Below, piece after piece: positions 13,536 through 25,448 of a DNA stretch of 64,000 nt; position 1 is the first letter of the stretch; each line of letters begins with the position of its first letter. The DNA is taken from NCBI RefSeq assembly GCF_047948215.1, contig NC_134465.1, forward strand, positions 16,016,022-16,080,021, read 5' to 3'. A program made the position numbers and the translations under genes. The notes beneath the pieces are model-generated. The model did not search any database and was not told the origin of the DNA. It worked only from the letters and a program-made list of their open reading frames with translations. This DNA is from Lycorma delicatula. Lineage: Eukaryota; Arthropoda; Insecta; Hemiptera; Fulgoridae.

Positions 13536-14639
13536 CCAGGTGTGTAAATATAAAACTGGAATTTTTATATAGAAAATAAACATTTATTGTATGAAAATGA
13601 TCGCTGACAATTTATGAATGCCTTGCCAAAAAAACTGCTGTTGCTCTTTAGAGGCAAACCAGTCATCGAGCCAAGCGCTGCCCAGCAAGTGTGTCCCATC
13701 GATGCAAATAAATAGTAGTTGGATGGAGCAAAATCTGGTGAGGATGGAGCAAAATCTGGTGAGTAAGCCGCATGCAAAAGTATTTCCCAACTGATTGCCT
13801 CATTTGTTTTGTACTAGTTTTGCTGTGTGTGATGGTATATTATAATGAATCAAAATCAACGTATATTTGCTTTTTTGATATTCTGGTCATTTTTCACGCA
13901 ATGCTTGATTCAAATCGATCATTATTTTAGCGTTATTAATGGTTTGGCTAGCTTTTACCAGGTCATAATAGATCACACCCTTCTCATCCCACCAAATATA
14001 GAGTTTTGTCTTCTTTCCATAGCGATTTGACCTTGAAATTGACATCGATGGTTTGCCTGGAATTACCCTTGATCTTCTACGCTTAGGATTCTTGAAATAT
14101 ATCCACTTTTCATCCTGTCACAATACGATGGAGAAATTGCTTTTTTTCATGTGGAACCCATTTTCCCATCTTCTGGATCATTCCCATGGCTTTCTTCTTG
14201 TGTCACATTTAATTCATCCATGAGTTTGAGCATCGTCCTCATCCAACAATGCTTGCAAATTTGCTGTCTTCAAACTTTTTCAGTGGTCTGTTTTCCACAT
14301 TCTTTGTTTCTCACGTCAAAATTGCCAATTTTGATAAACCATTCAAAGCACTGTGATTTACAAAGAGAGCATGCTCACTGTAAGCCTCTGCAGCAGCTTT
14401 CTTTAAATGGTAACAGAAAATCAATGCTGTCCACAAATCATATTTTGTAGGTACAAAACTCTACATGTTCAACGCTAATTAAAACTATGCTGTTATATTA
14501 AACTTGTATTCTTGTGAGTTGAAAATCTTTGTCAGCTGTCAAAGAAAGAAAATGGTGCCAATGATGAGATGTGATGGTAACAACATTGACAGCTAGGGCC
14601 ATCTATGGCCAAATTCTCGTTTCATATTTACACACATAG
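13536..14639 (-). mobile_element. mariner element, near full length, decayed
   Basis: The two ends form imperfect terminal inverted repeats of about 29 bp (left ccaggtgtgtaaatata, right reverse complement ctatgtgtgtaaatatg). TA dinucleotides flank both ends, as expected of Tc1/mariner integration. The 1104-bp length is normal for an autonomous copy. Minus-strand translation gives transposase pieces: WIYFKNPKRRRS and GKPSMSISRSNRYGKKTKLYIWWD around 14110-13960, then a YSPDFAPS motif near 13760. The latter is duplicated in tandem (SPDFAPSSPDFAPS) by an 18-bp repeat. Frames are broken by stops and shifts, so the copy is dead. Confidence 0.85.
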
Positions 14640-15904
14640 TACAGTTAATATAATGAAATCACCTCTCAGAAAAATTAATTTTTTTTTTAAAACAAAAATT
14701 GTAATGTAAGTATACAACTAAAATTTCTGCTAAGCAGTCGCATTAGTGAAATAAAATTAATTACATTTATAACTTTTGGTCCTTTTTAGATGTACTAAAG
14801 CAGTTGTTTTATTTTTTAAGCAGTCATCTGTGTTTTTGTTTTTATTGTATGAAGAATAATAATATAATCTGTTTTATGAAGGACTTTTTTTAATTTTTAA
14901 AGCAGTTTTTTTTTTTTATATTTCATTATGTTTTCTAATATTATAAATAATTTAGATCTAATAAGTTTCTTTATTGTTGTTAAATGTGTTATAAACATTA
15001 AGTTTGTGTTTGTCTGTTGTATTAATTTATTTTTTGTGGTATTAGTAATTTTAATTCAATTTTTTTAAATTGATACCTTTAATTTACAGAATGATACCTT
15101 ATGCAAGTGTTATGGAAGAATCATTATGTAGTGTACCGATGTAAAAGGGAAATTTTTTTTTCTTTCTTAATAATTTAAACTGTTGTGGTTTAAATGATTT
15201 TCTTCTTTTTTTTGTACAATCTGGATGCTTTTTCTATAATATTTTTATAGTGTTTTGTCTTTCTTTCAGCCTTTATTTTTACCTTATCATTTATACTAGT
15301 AATTAATAATGCTTTTGAAAAAAAAATTTATGAATAAATAAGGATTTGTGTGTAAAAAAATTTGTTTATATGTCCATAGTTGTCTTAATAACTTTTCTCT
15401 GTTGTAATTTTTTCTTTCTAATAAACACTTTTCAATTTATTCTGTTGACTTTATTTCTTCATTTATTTATTCTTGACCTTTTTCTGTTCTTTTATAAAAA
15501 AACATTGGTCAAAAGGTTCATGGAATTTCAACATAATATGCCAATATGTTTGCTATCTTAAAGATGCATTTAAAGTACACTAAAGTGCACTTTTTAATAT
15601 AGTGCAATTTCTATTAAATGTTTTTTATGAATAATGATTAATTAAATTATTATTCAGCAGCAGTAATAATGGTGATTTATAAACCGATGTACAATTTCCA
15701 CTGAATTTTTCTATAAATCTGATGGTTTTTTTCATGTTTTTTACAGGTAGTTTTACAAAAATGCTGCACCTAAATAGAAGTGATAAGCCACAAAAATTCA
15801 TAAAAATTACATGATAACCAAGTGATCAAATTTGATGTAAAGTTTTCAGTCTTTACTCATTCGGATGCTTCCAAGCAATTGGGATTTTATTTCATTGTAT
15901 TTTT

Positions 15905-15951
15905 ATATATACATAAGAAATTTCAATCGATTGAAATTCTTATGTATATAC
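15905..15951. repeat. Palindrome around atcgat centre
   Basis: tatatacataagaa and ttcttatgtatata flank tttcaatcgattgaaa, giving a near-perfect palindrome of about 45 bp. It is a potential cruciform of unknown significance. Confidence 0.85.
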
Positions 15952-18574
15952 AAGTTTAAGACAAAATTTTGCTGCTGCTTATTATTCATGTCAAAAAAAA
16001 AATTGTGAAAATTGCTTTAAATGAACCATGCAGGATAACAAACTGTCATTTTTTCTAAAAGGGTTCAAAGATTCTCCATGACTATCTCTATTTCCTTCAC
16101 TTTGTATTTGTCACCAATGAGTTTGATCTTGTTACACTTCAACTGATTCTTAACCATCTTGGAAGTCTATCTGTAAACTTCTCTTTCCTATTGTATGCTA
16201 AATTCATCAAAAGTCTTCTGTGTAACTTTTTTTGTTACTATATTACAATACTTAAATCTTGTTTATTCATTAAATTTGATGCAAACTTATTGATTTTCAT
16301 TATAAAACGCAATCTGCCATCAAATTTAAACCATGCATCTTCTATCTATGAGTAGTTGCAAACATGCTCTTCCTCTAGAATAAGGATTACTAAATCACAG
16401 AAAAGATTTTGTTTTACTGTGACATTTTGAACATTTAAAAATGTAAAAATTTTATAAAAATTTATTAATAATAAAAAAAAAAATTTATCTATAAAATTCC
16501 TATCAAATTCTGTTATTCCATTGTTTTATTAACAATCAAGTAAAAATTATTAATTTTGTTGATATAATTTAATTTTTATTGTAATTAAAAATTGAAAAAT
16601 AAATAGTTTTCATTCAAACAAATTAACTCTCAATTCTTTGTTTTCAGTAGATAAAAATATGAGAACTTTGGACTCTTCGATAAAGAGTTGGGGAAAAGGT
16701 TTCTTTATATTTTAATGCAGAATTAAAATAGTTATTCGATCTTGCATAGATTATTTTTTGTCCAAAATTATACTATATTTTTTCAATCATAACTGGTGTA
16801 TTGCTATTTTTCATTTTTTTATGTTTAAATCTTTTAATTTTAAAGTTTTAGTTTTCATTGCAGTAATAACCCATCTACAGGTTTCTCATTAATTATGTTA
16901 TTCTGGTCATAATATTTAATCCCTTATTATTTACAGTGATCTTTCATTTTGTATAAATTTTCATTACTTTTATTTCATTAATTTTCAAATTTGGATTTCT
17001 TCTAAATTTTAGTAAGCACAAATTTTAGTAATCATACTAAAATGTCTTTGCTAAAAATTAGGGTACAGTTATGACAAAAAATCTTAGAAAATACTAAAAA
17101 AAAAAAAAAAATATTAAATCGCCTCATAATAAAATAAAAGTAATGGTTTAGATAATTTCATTTCACCATTAATTTCACGAATAAATCTTTTTCTTATTAA
17201 TATGATTAAGTTTTTTATGATATGTTAACAATTGTTTTGTATTGAACACTTAATTCATTTAATATTTTGATGTATTTAAAGAATTATTTTATAAATAAAT
17301 AGTTTTTCATGTTTTCAATTCTTCATAGTTCTTTTCTTTTAATAGAAGTTAAGTACAGTAAAACCTGAATTAACAGAATTTCAAGGGACCAAAGAGAAAT
17401 GTGTGTAAAGTATATCTACGATGTAACAAGATATGTTTTAAATATGTTAAAAATATTTTTTTAACAAAAATATAATATTTATGTAAAGTTTAAAATAAGT
17501 ATTAATAAAATTTTTATACATATATAAAAAATAAATTTAGGAATTATACTTCTCCCTCTATGAAAGTAGCATGCATTTCTTACAAAAAGGGTTACTTCAA
17601 TTTTTCACTTTTCACCGCCTGTATAAGTCTTGGTAATTTATAAAAAGCATTTGAGGTTAAACTGGCATTAAACAGTCTCTGTGTATGTGTAAGTAATGTT
17701 GCTCATTGTACAATTAATCTCTTTGATGAACAGAATGAACATTTTACTTTGAGGGAGTGTTATCTGCATCTCAGTGGGTTTAGCATGCTGATAATACAAT
17801 AGCATATTTATCTCTGTGAAGAAGATCGGTTCACACACCTTAGGAATCCTGGTAGGCTTATTATTCCTTGAAATGACTACACCATTTTTAGGAGTGCTTT
17901 GTTTCTTAATTTCAGGCCTGTAACTATTGTAGTTATGGCACCTTGTGTATATAAATTTAAGAAGTGTATAAATGTTGTACGTTTAAGAAATAAAATATTA
18001 TGGTAGCATCATATCTGATTTCAACCACTATATATTTTATGATGCTTATTTCATTGTTTATTTGTTATGTGTGTATTTTGATTGCTCTATTAATCATATT
18101 TGTATGTGTTAATTTTATGAGACCAAGAGTAATTGATTTTTTATGAATTTTTATATTATTACATATAGGTTTTCTCTATACTGATGTTAGGTTTGGTTGT
18201 CCCTTGTTTGTTTCAGTGTTGACATCTAAACTGTTTAACATTCTATTAACGGTTTCAAATTTAAATTTAAAATTTTCATTATAAGAATTTAATTAAACAT
18301 TATTATTAGATGTTCATTATTTATTACCGGGTTATATATAATGAGTGTCATCAAAATACACAGCTATACAATAGCGAACAAATTAATCTGCTGAACAAAG
18401 GGAATTTTTGTTCTGTTGTAGGGAAATTTCATTCTGTGGCAGACTGCTTGCTGTTTGGTGTTTCAGGTTGTTTTTGGTTCATATAAAAAACAAAATTAGT
18501 GGTTTTTGTGCTTTTATAATTCATTGTCAATTAGTTTCTGTTTATTTGTTTATAGTTAATACGATTGAAGTTGC

Positions 18575-18905
18575 TGCGATATAAGATTGAACTTACGATA
18601 TAAGTTGTTGCTTTGTCTCAACATACACAAAAAAAGATTCAAGACAGATTGCCAGTGAGTGGTGTGGAGTTAGGTATTCTAAATGGAATTGTAAAAAGGT
18701 TTAGGGAAGCAGGTTACATCTCTCCAAAGAGAAAAGGAAAATGTGGATGGAAAAAGGAAACCATGTCTACACAGGATTGTGTTTACTAATAAGAAAAAGC
18801 AAAATTAATCTAAGATTGTCAGCTGTTGACTTAATAGGACTTGAGAGCCAATGGGACTAATGTTTCTGATGTGATACTATGTGTTCTCGGAGTCCTGTAA
18901 ATATA
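18575..18905 (+). pseudogene. Tc1-like transposase N-terminal fragment
   Basis: A forward frame reads GIVKRFREAGYISPKRKGKCG and, after a frameshift, RKSKINLRLSAVDL. This is the helix-turn-helix and GRPKK-like linker region of Tc1 transposases. There is no catalytic domain and no clear terminal repeat nearby. Confidence 0.6.
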
Positions 18906-19000
18906 TTTGACATAATTGCTGATAGTGGAAATCCCACATAGGTAAGGTATTTTTTTGTATATAATATTTGTCATTAAATTCAAAGTAGTTTATTCACATA

Positions 19001-19780
19001 CGAGGTGCTACCCAAAAGTTCGAGGAATTTGAATTTCGCATGTGAACCGATGGTACAACCTGCTGCCGTTAGATGTGGCTAACAGTACTCTTTGTAAATC
19101 AGTGTTCCAACAACTATGACAGTGAGAGGCTGCATTGTTGACTATCATGTAGTTGTGTAACGTTGTGTTTTACTGCTTCGGCGAAGTTCTAAATGGCAGA
19201 TTTTAAAGAGCAAAGAACCTGCATTAAATTTTGCTTCATGCTTAAAAAAACCGGTGCAGAAACCCATTGCATGCTTGTGGAAGCATTTGGTGACAATGCT
19301 ATGAGTAAAAGTAAAACTTTTTTGTGTTGCAAACTATTCAAAGATGGACGAACGACAGTCGATGACTATGAACGTTCAGGAAGACTATAAACAAGTGCAA
19401 CACCGGAAAACATCACGAAAGTGCGAGAGGCTATTGTTGCAGATCGTAGACAAACAATCCATGATGTTTGTGCAATCATACAAATGTCATATTGGTCCGT
19501 GTAATGCATCTTGTTGGACAATTTGAACATGATACGTATTGCTGCAAAATTCATACAAAGACTGTTGAACAGCGACCAGAAACAAAATCACGTAGCTGTC
19601 TGTAGTGAATTGAAAAATTAAGCAAGAGATGACCCTAACTTCATCTCCAACATCGTAACCGGTGATAAGACATGGGTGTACGGGTATGACCCTGAAACTA
19701 AGCAGCAGTCTCGTTGCAGTGGAAGTCACCAAGTTCAAGTAAGTACAAAACAAAAAATAGATGTGATTTACCATCCATTT
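19001..19780 (+). mobile_element. mariner element, 5' two-thirds, dead
   Basis: The left end cgaggtgctacccaaaag follows a TA, like mariner termini. The transposase frame starts at 19193 (MADFKEQRTCIKFCFML) with the paired HTH: FKDGRTTVDDYERSGRL, then ITKVREAIVADRRQTIHDV. It then reaches the first catalytic Asp in VTGDKTWVYGYDPETKQQS. Three stops lie in that one frame (after GRL, SV and LKN). The sequence ends shortly after the first Asp, so the rest of the DDD domain and the right terminal repeat are missing. Confidence 0.8.
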
Positions 19781-20741
19781 TAATTATTTAAAATATAAGC
19801 TCATGTAATGTTAAAATAAATACAATGTTAAAATATAAATATATTGTTCAAATAAGTAGAAAATAATTAACAATACAGAAAGCGTAATGAAAATTACTCG
19901 TGCACATATTTTTGTACATATTGTGTAGGGATGCATAAAATTCAGCCTTTATCTTTTAAATGTTCTTCAAAGAAATCTGTAGGAAAATTTTTTTTAACTT
20001 CAGTCATTTATTAAAATTCCAACAGAAACATAATAAGCCCAAACATAATATATGTATATATATATATATATATATATAAACATAATATATGAACCAAATT
20101 ATTGTGTTAACTTTACAAAAAACAGTTTTGTTGGCAAATTTGGGTAGAGGTGGACTATTTTAATTTTTTAAGATAAGTAACTATTTTTTTTAACAAACAT
20201 TGCACATTCATAAATATAAATACAAGCATAAATTAACTTACGAATCATGTAAACTAATATTAAAAACTAAATAGCAACAGATTCGTACTATTTGGTGCTA
20301 AACAGTTATCTAACATCCTGCAGTAGTTTCTTGAAAATTCATTCTGATCTTTTAAGGGAGCCCCAAAAATGATATATACTTAAGATGTGAATATGTATAA
20401 GCATAATAAATTATGACAATCCTAACATTAACACATCTTTATGTGATTGCAGGTGCATTTAAGAAAATACTTGGCCTTTCTGCTACACTATGATTTAAGC
20501 GGTTATTAACTTAATCTTTTCTGTTGTTTGTGTTAACTCGTTTTGATTTACATTTTTCTGTGTTAATTTTTAAAAAATAATTTTTATTGCCTTCTTCAAA
20601 ATGTAAAAGATTATTGAAATAATTATCAGCATAAAACAAATGCGTGTTAAATATCTACATTAATAGTAGAAAAGGAATATGTAAACACAAATATTTTATC
20701 GCCATAATTATCATACCTATTAGTTTAAAAAAATTAGCGTG

Positions 20742-20883
20742 CTAGTAAGCACGCTAAAGAGTTTTTTAATTTACATTACTTGTTATTTTTGGTAAATATT
20801 AATTATTAGTTTAAAATTATTAAAAACATTTACCAAAAATAACAAGTAATGTAAATTAAAAAACTCTTTAGCGTGCTTACTAG
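20742..20883. repeat. Perfect inverted repeat, 56-bp arms, 30-bp loop
   Basis: The left arm 20742-20797 (starting ctagtaagcacgctaaagag) is the exact reverse complement of the right arm 20828-20883. The outer end of the left arm is itself palindromic with its flank (agcgtgct-agt-aagcacgct). The transcript would fold into a long hairpin. It may be a foldback/MITE-type insertion or a small hairpin-RNA source. No ORF is present. Confidence 0.95.
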
Positions 20884-23799
20884 CCAGTAAGATGCCACAG
20901 TTACACTAATTGAATTAAGATTAACATTCTTTTCCTATATGATTAACAGAAAAGGTTAATAGTGCAGTATTTTGGTAGTGGGAGTGATGTAATTAGAGTA
21001 TTTGTTAATTTCAGATTAAATTAAACATGCAGTTGTTAATGCTTACACACAATATTCGTAAAACATTATCATTAATCTCTTCAAATAATTGAACAATATT
21101 TGTACCGGTTCACAATTTTTTTAGAATATTTAAATGTATAATGATTATATAGAATGGTGAGTAATGAAACATTGTTAGATAAATAGGGTGTTTCAAAGTA
21201 AGTTCCATTTTTACTTTTTTCAAAATTAATTTTTGACCAATGTCATATATTTTGGACATAAATGTTATTGCACTATAATAATAACTTAATTTTTTAAATA
21301 GCACTATGGTTTTTTATGACACAATATCCACGTAATTTACACGAAAAGATGATGGCAAAAACCACACATCGATATAGCTATCTGTTTTTAAAATATTGGC
21401 TTTACAAACCTACTGATGCAGGGTTTTTCTTTGGATAATTCTGACCTAAAGAATAGATTTATTTTACATTCATTAATTTTCTCTTAATTGCTTTTGATGT
21501 ATTTGAATAATACCACATTTTTATAATTAAACTGTTTAACTTTCAGCTAAAAAATAAACAAATTTTAACTGTATTGCTGTTAAAAGTAATAACTTAAACT
21601 CTAAAAATATTTAAAAAGTTAAACTTTATTTTTTTATTTATATTTTACTAATTTTTCCCTGTAATTATTCAAATTGTTCACCAATACATAGTAATTTCCT
21701 ATTGGAATCACAATGGCATGACTGTTAAGTAAGAGAAATTATTATGAAACAAGAATTTTTAATTATACATCTTCATCCTGTTTCAAGATGATACCTTTTG
21801 ATTCCAATATTAGAAATATTGGGATTAAGTATGAAATATGTAGTATGTCAATAAGAAACTTAATAATGCAAAACAAATTTTATCTTACAAAATCCAATGC
21901 TTAAGAACTCATTGAAGATGATCCTCATCAGTAGATTCAATTTTCTAAAGAAATGAACAATAGTATAATAAGATAACTCATTATTCGTTCGCAATACTTG
22001 CTTCAGTGATGAGTGAACTTAGTTTAAAAATTTAAAGGCGTACCTGTAGGTACTAAGATACTAATAATCCATATTTTTTGCTGAAAACAATATCCATACC
22101 CAAAAAAAGTTATCTTTAAATGCTGAATTACCAGAAAAAACGTAATGGCCTGCACGTATTCCACACTGGAAGTTTTCTTGCAGGTTCATTTAAAGGTTAC
22201 AGTTTACAAAACCCTTGTAACACGATTTGAAGATATGAAGATATTAGGATAGTTGATACTTGTTAATCTCTTACTTCATGTATGATTGTAGATTTAAGGA
22301 GAGCATTTATTTCAAGGTACAATATATTACTGCTAGAAGTTGGAAGTTTAGACCACCTATGCTAATAGTTAACTTGATAGAAATTTTTAAAGAAAATGAA
22401 AAAATTAATAAAGGAGTCCTATTATCTGAATTTCAAATCCTTGGAAGTGATTTTTACCTGATTTTTTGCTATTAATCAAAACCTAGGTATTGAAAATCAA
22501 TAAGTCTGCAGATTTTTTAATGGCTAATATCTTGAAAACTGGTAGAGATATTGATGTGCAGTTTTGCTGATTCTATTGTCAAATTTTAGATGAAAATTAT
22601 GTCATATGACCATACTGCCGCTTAAAAAATTTTATATGGTGGAAACAAAATGGTAGAGTAGGTTAAAAAATACTATTTTTGTCCAGAATGGATACGGCAT
22701 TGGTCTGTATTCTGTAATTGTCGAAAAAAATATGGTGAAGCTTATTTTGTATATTCTGGGTAAATTAGAAACGTTACTTGATTGCATTCGATTTGGAGCT
22801 CCATATCAACCAAAAGTTACATTTAATGTCCAGTTTTTGCTCATATTATTTAAATCTTTCAACCTTATTTTCTCTTCTTTATTTGAACTCTTAAAATAAA
22901 AAATATTCTACTGAATAAAGTAATATTAAAAGTGTAATTAAAAGAAATTAAACCAGTAGACTATTTTCTAAATTATCGATCGCTATTTTTTTTTTTTAAT
23001 ATCTTAAATTAACTTTGTTTACTCAATTTTAATTGTAAAAACAATTTTTTTAAACTTTCCCTGTAAATTAATACAAATGCAAATGTTTTGTTTTGTTTAG
23101 ATTGATAAAATCTTTTTTTTGTTGTCATGCTTTCTTAACATAGACGCATGCATATGTAGACAAATAAAAAAATAACATGGTCGCATAGAAAAATAACAAT
23201 AAACAAAATGTATGTTCAGTAAAACAAAAAAGAAGACTGGCATAATGAAGGCAAAAATTGAATTAGAATGGTGTGGGAAATAAAAAGCCAAAGTCCAGTT
23301 CTGAATGGTAGAATATAAACAGCGGTATTATTTTGAATCATATTATGTTTTATGTATAATAAAACCCACTTTGTGAGTGTAAGTTTTCACTTTGTTGACC
23401 GTTGAAATGTTTTACTGATATGTATTATAAGAACACAGGATTGAATTATTTCTATAAACAGTGTAAATAAAGAAAGAGTTATGTTAAGTGATTATTGAAA
23501 TAAACATAAAAATGCTTAATAATTAATTACAAAGATTATTACAAAAATATTATTTTAAGGTTATCTGTTTGATTTAAATGCTTATTTCTATTATTTTTGT
23601 TCAACAGAAATCTTACCCGGCCTTATGTAAGAGTCATGATGAGCAATCTTTAGTAATTTATACTGTTTTTTAACTATCTTTATGCTTTGAACTGTATAAA
23701 ACATCAGACAATTGTTTGTAATTTTACATTAATTCTGTAATGAATATTTTATTCTGACCATTCAAAATGTATCATATAAATACATTTTATAGATTACAT

Positions 23800-24345
23800 C
23801 AGGAGCGGATAGATTTGGTTTGCTTGGCATTTCTATTGTCACCACCCGCATTCGGTCGCCCTAAAGCATAAGACCGAATGTCTGTGCCACAAACGACTAC
23901 TGAGCCACGAAATAGTTTAGCGACCTGTGTCCTAACTAGCTCCTAGAGCTAACCTAAAAGCGTGAGTGGAATAAGCGTGGTACCATACACCACTCGCTTG
24001 TCATATTTCACTAAATCGGGTAGGCGTACCCCGTCAACAAATAAAACATATATGACTATCAATAATTAATTTATCTTGTCAAAGACAGCAATATGCTCCA
24101 CACCTACGCCGCTGAATGCCAGCAAGTACCTGTCCACCGTTAAAGCGCTTGGAGCCTTTTCCCTTAGGTAAACTACTGACGTTGGTTGAACAAAGCAACC
24201 GCATCAAGAAATGCCCACACGATCCGGATAGATGTTGAAACAGGAGCGGATCGATATATATTCTGCTCACAGACAACGTATTGCCCTGGCATTTGCCTGG
24301 AAGGATTTAGGGAAACCATGATAAACCCTTGATTAGAGCACATCA
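23800..24345. repeat. GC-richer dispersed-repeat block, unclassified
   Basis: The block stands out from its AT-rich surroundings. The motif caggagcggat recurs at its two ends (about 23800 and 24240). The right end contains ctggcatttgcctggaaggatttagggaaacc, a type of segment I recall from high-copy repeats in several insect genomes. Open frames are short. No transposase or reverse transcriptase motif was found. Confidence 0.55.
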
Positions 24346-25282
24346 CAAATTACACAATTAATTAAATAAATAGATGACAATCAGATTAACTATGTAAAAT
24401 TTGATCATATGAAATAGTAACAGTTCTGTTCGTGTCTGATCATGGTTAGAAATACTTGTTCTGTAAGATTTGTTCATTAGTATTGTTAATTATTATTTTT
24501 ATGTAAAATTGCATCTACTGGTAATTCAAATTATGTAGCCTTTTTTTTTGCCAAAACAAGTATTTAAGAATGCATCTGTGGTACTTCTGTATAATGCTGA
24601 GAATACATTATGTAGCATTGCTTTTTCTAGATTGACCTCAAAGAACAGCGGTTGAACATCATTAGATAATTAAATGATCTACTTGCAGAAAAAATCATTG
24701 TTTAATCACAACTAATGCATTACATTGGAAAAAAAAATGGAGTTTTAAATTTTAAATTTGAGGTAAACTATTTACAAGGAGTTTATTCTAGTTTCATATA
24801 CTGTGTTCCCAGAAAATTGAAATTCTCGTAAAACTGGCCAGGTTTTAATTTCAATTGAAAGTTTAATGTATGGAGTTTTTAAAGAGGACAATCAATATAT
24901 AAGTGAAACAAAATAAGTTTGATGTTTGATACTGCAATCGCAAGTGTTGGTGGAGAGTTGGTATTTGGATTTGTACTTAATAGTATACAGTGTGCTCTTA
25001 TCTTGGTCCTACAGAAAAATGTGAAATTATTATAATTGTTGAGGTCTTCAGAGTAAAAAAAAAGAGGACATTACTATATTCTCAAGTGCACGTGTTAAAA
25101 ATGGAAGTTAGATCGAGACTACTGAAATAATGCGTTTGTATTTTATATATTTCACATACATTATATTCTTGTTACTTAAAAATATTGTGGATGGCCTCTG
25201 AATAAATATAAAAGTTGTAAAGATGACATTTAAACGGGTGGAATTATTTACAAAAGGTGTTAAATATTAATTTGTTAGTCAC

Positions 25283-25448
25283 CTGACAAGAAAGGGGGGG
25301 ATGCTCTCAATTTACTTGCCATACCATACACGCCGATGCTGCTGTGTTTTGTCTTTCCTGAATTTGATGAATTCTTAATATGGAATTCTTCATAAAGCTG
25401 TGTTATATCTTCTATGCTATTAAGTTTCTTCAGCACATCTATTGGAAT
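25283..25448 (-). CDS. Pvf: PVF gene exon: PDGF-like propeptide
   Basis: The exon runs from acceptor ttttgttttcag to donor TCAG|gtgact, phase 0 in and phase 1 out, 55 codons plus one base. It encodes IPIDVLKKLNSIEDITQLYEEF and then a Ser/Lys-rich stretch ending SPPFLS. The IP-x-(D/E)-V-xx-(K/R)-L-xxI-x-(D/S)-(I/L)-xx-L pattern is the amphipathic propeptide helix of PDGF-A/B chains (compare EIPREVIERL). The phase-1 end fits the exon at 8241-8309. Confidence 0.85.

Larger units (their letters stand above)
8310..25282 (-). other. PVF intron (17.0 kb) with nested gene and transposons
   Basis: The phases of the flanking exons match across this span, so no PVF exon is required inside it. It contains the opposite-strand gene at 12139-12843, mariner/Tc1 elements (13536-14639, about 18600-18900, 19001-19780), a LINE scrap near 11000-11450, a minisatellite, a 56-bp-arm palindrome and a GC-richer repeat at 23800-24340. 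The remaining stretches (8310-9600, 9800-11000, 14700-18570, 19800-20700, 20900-23790, 24350-25280) are AT-rich with no gene that I can support. Confidence 0.75.
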
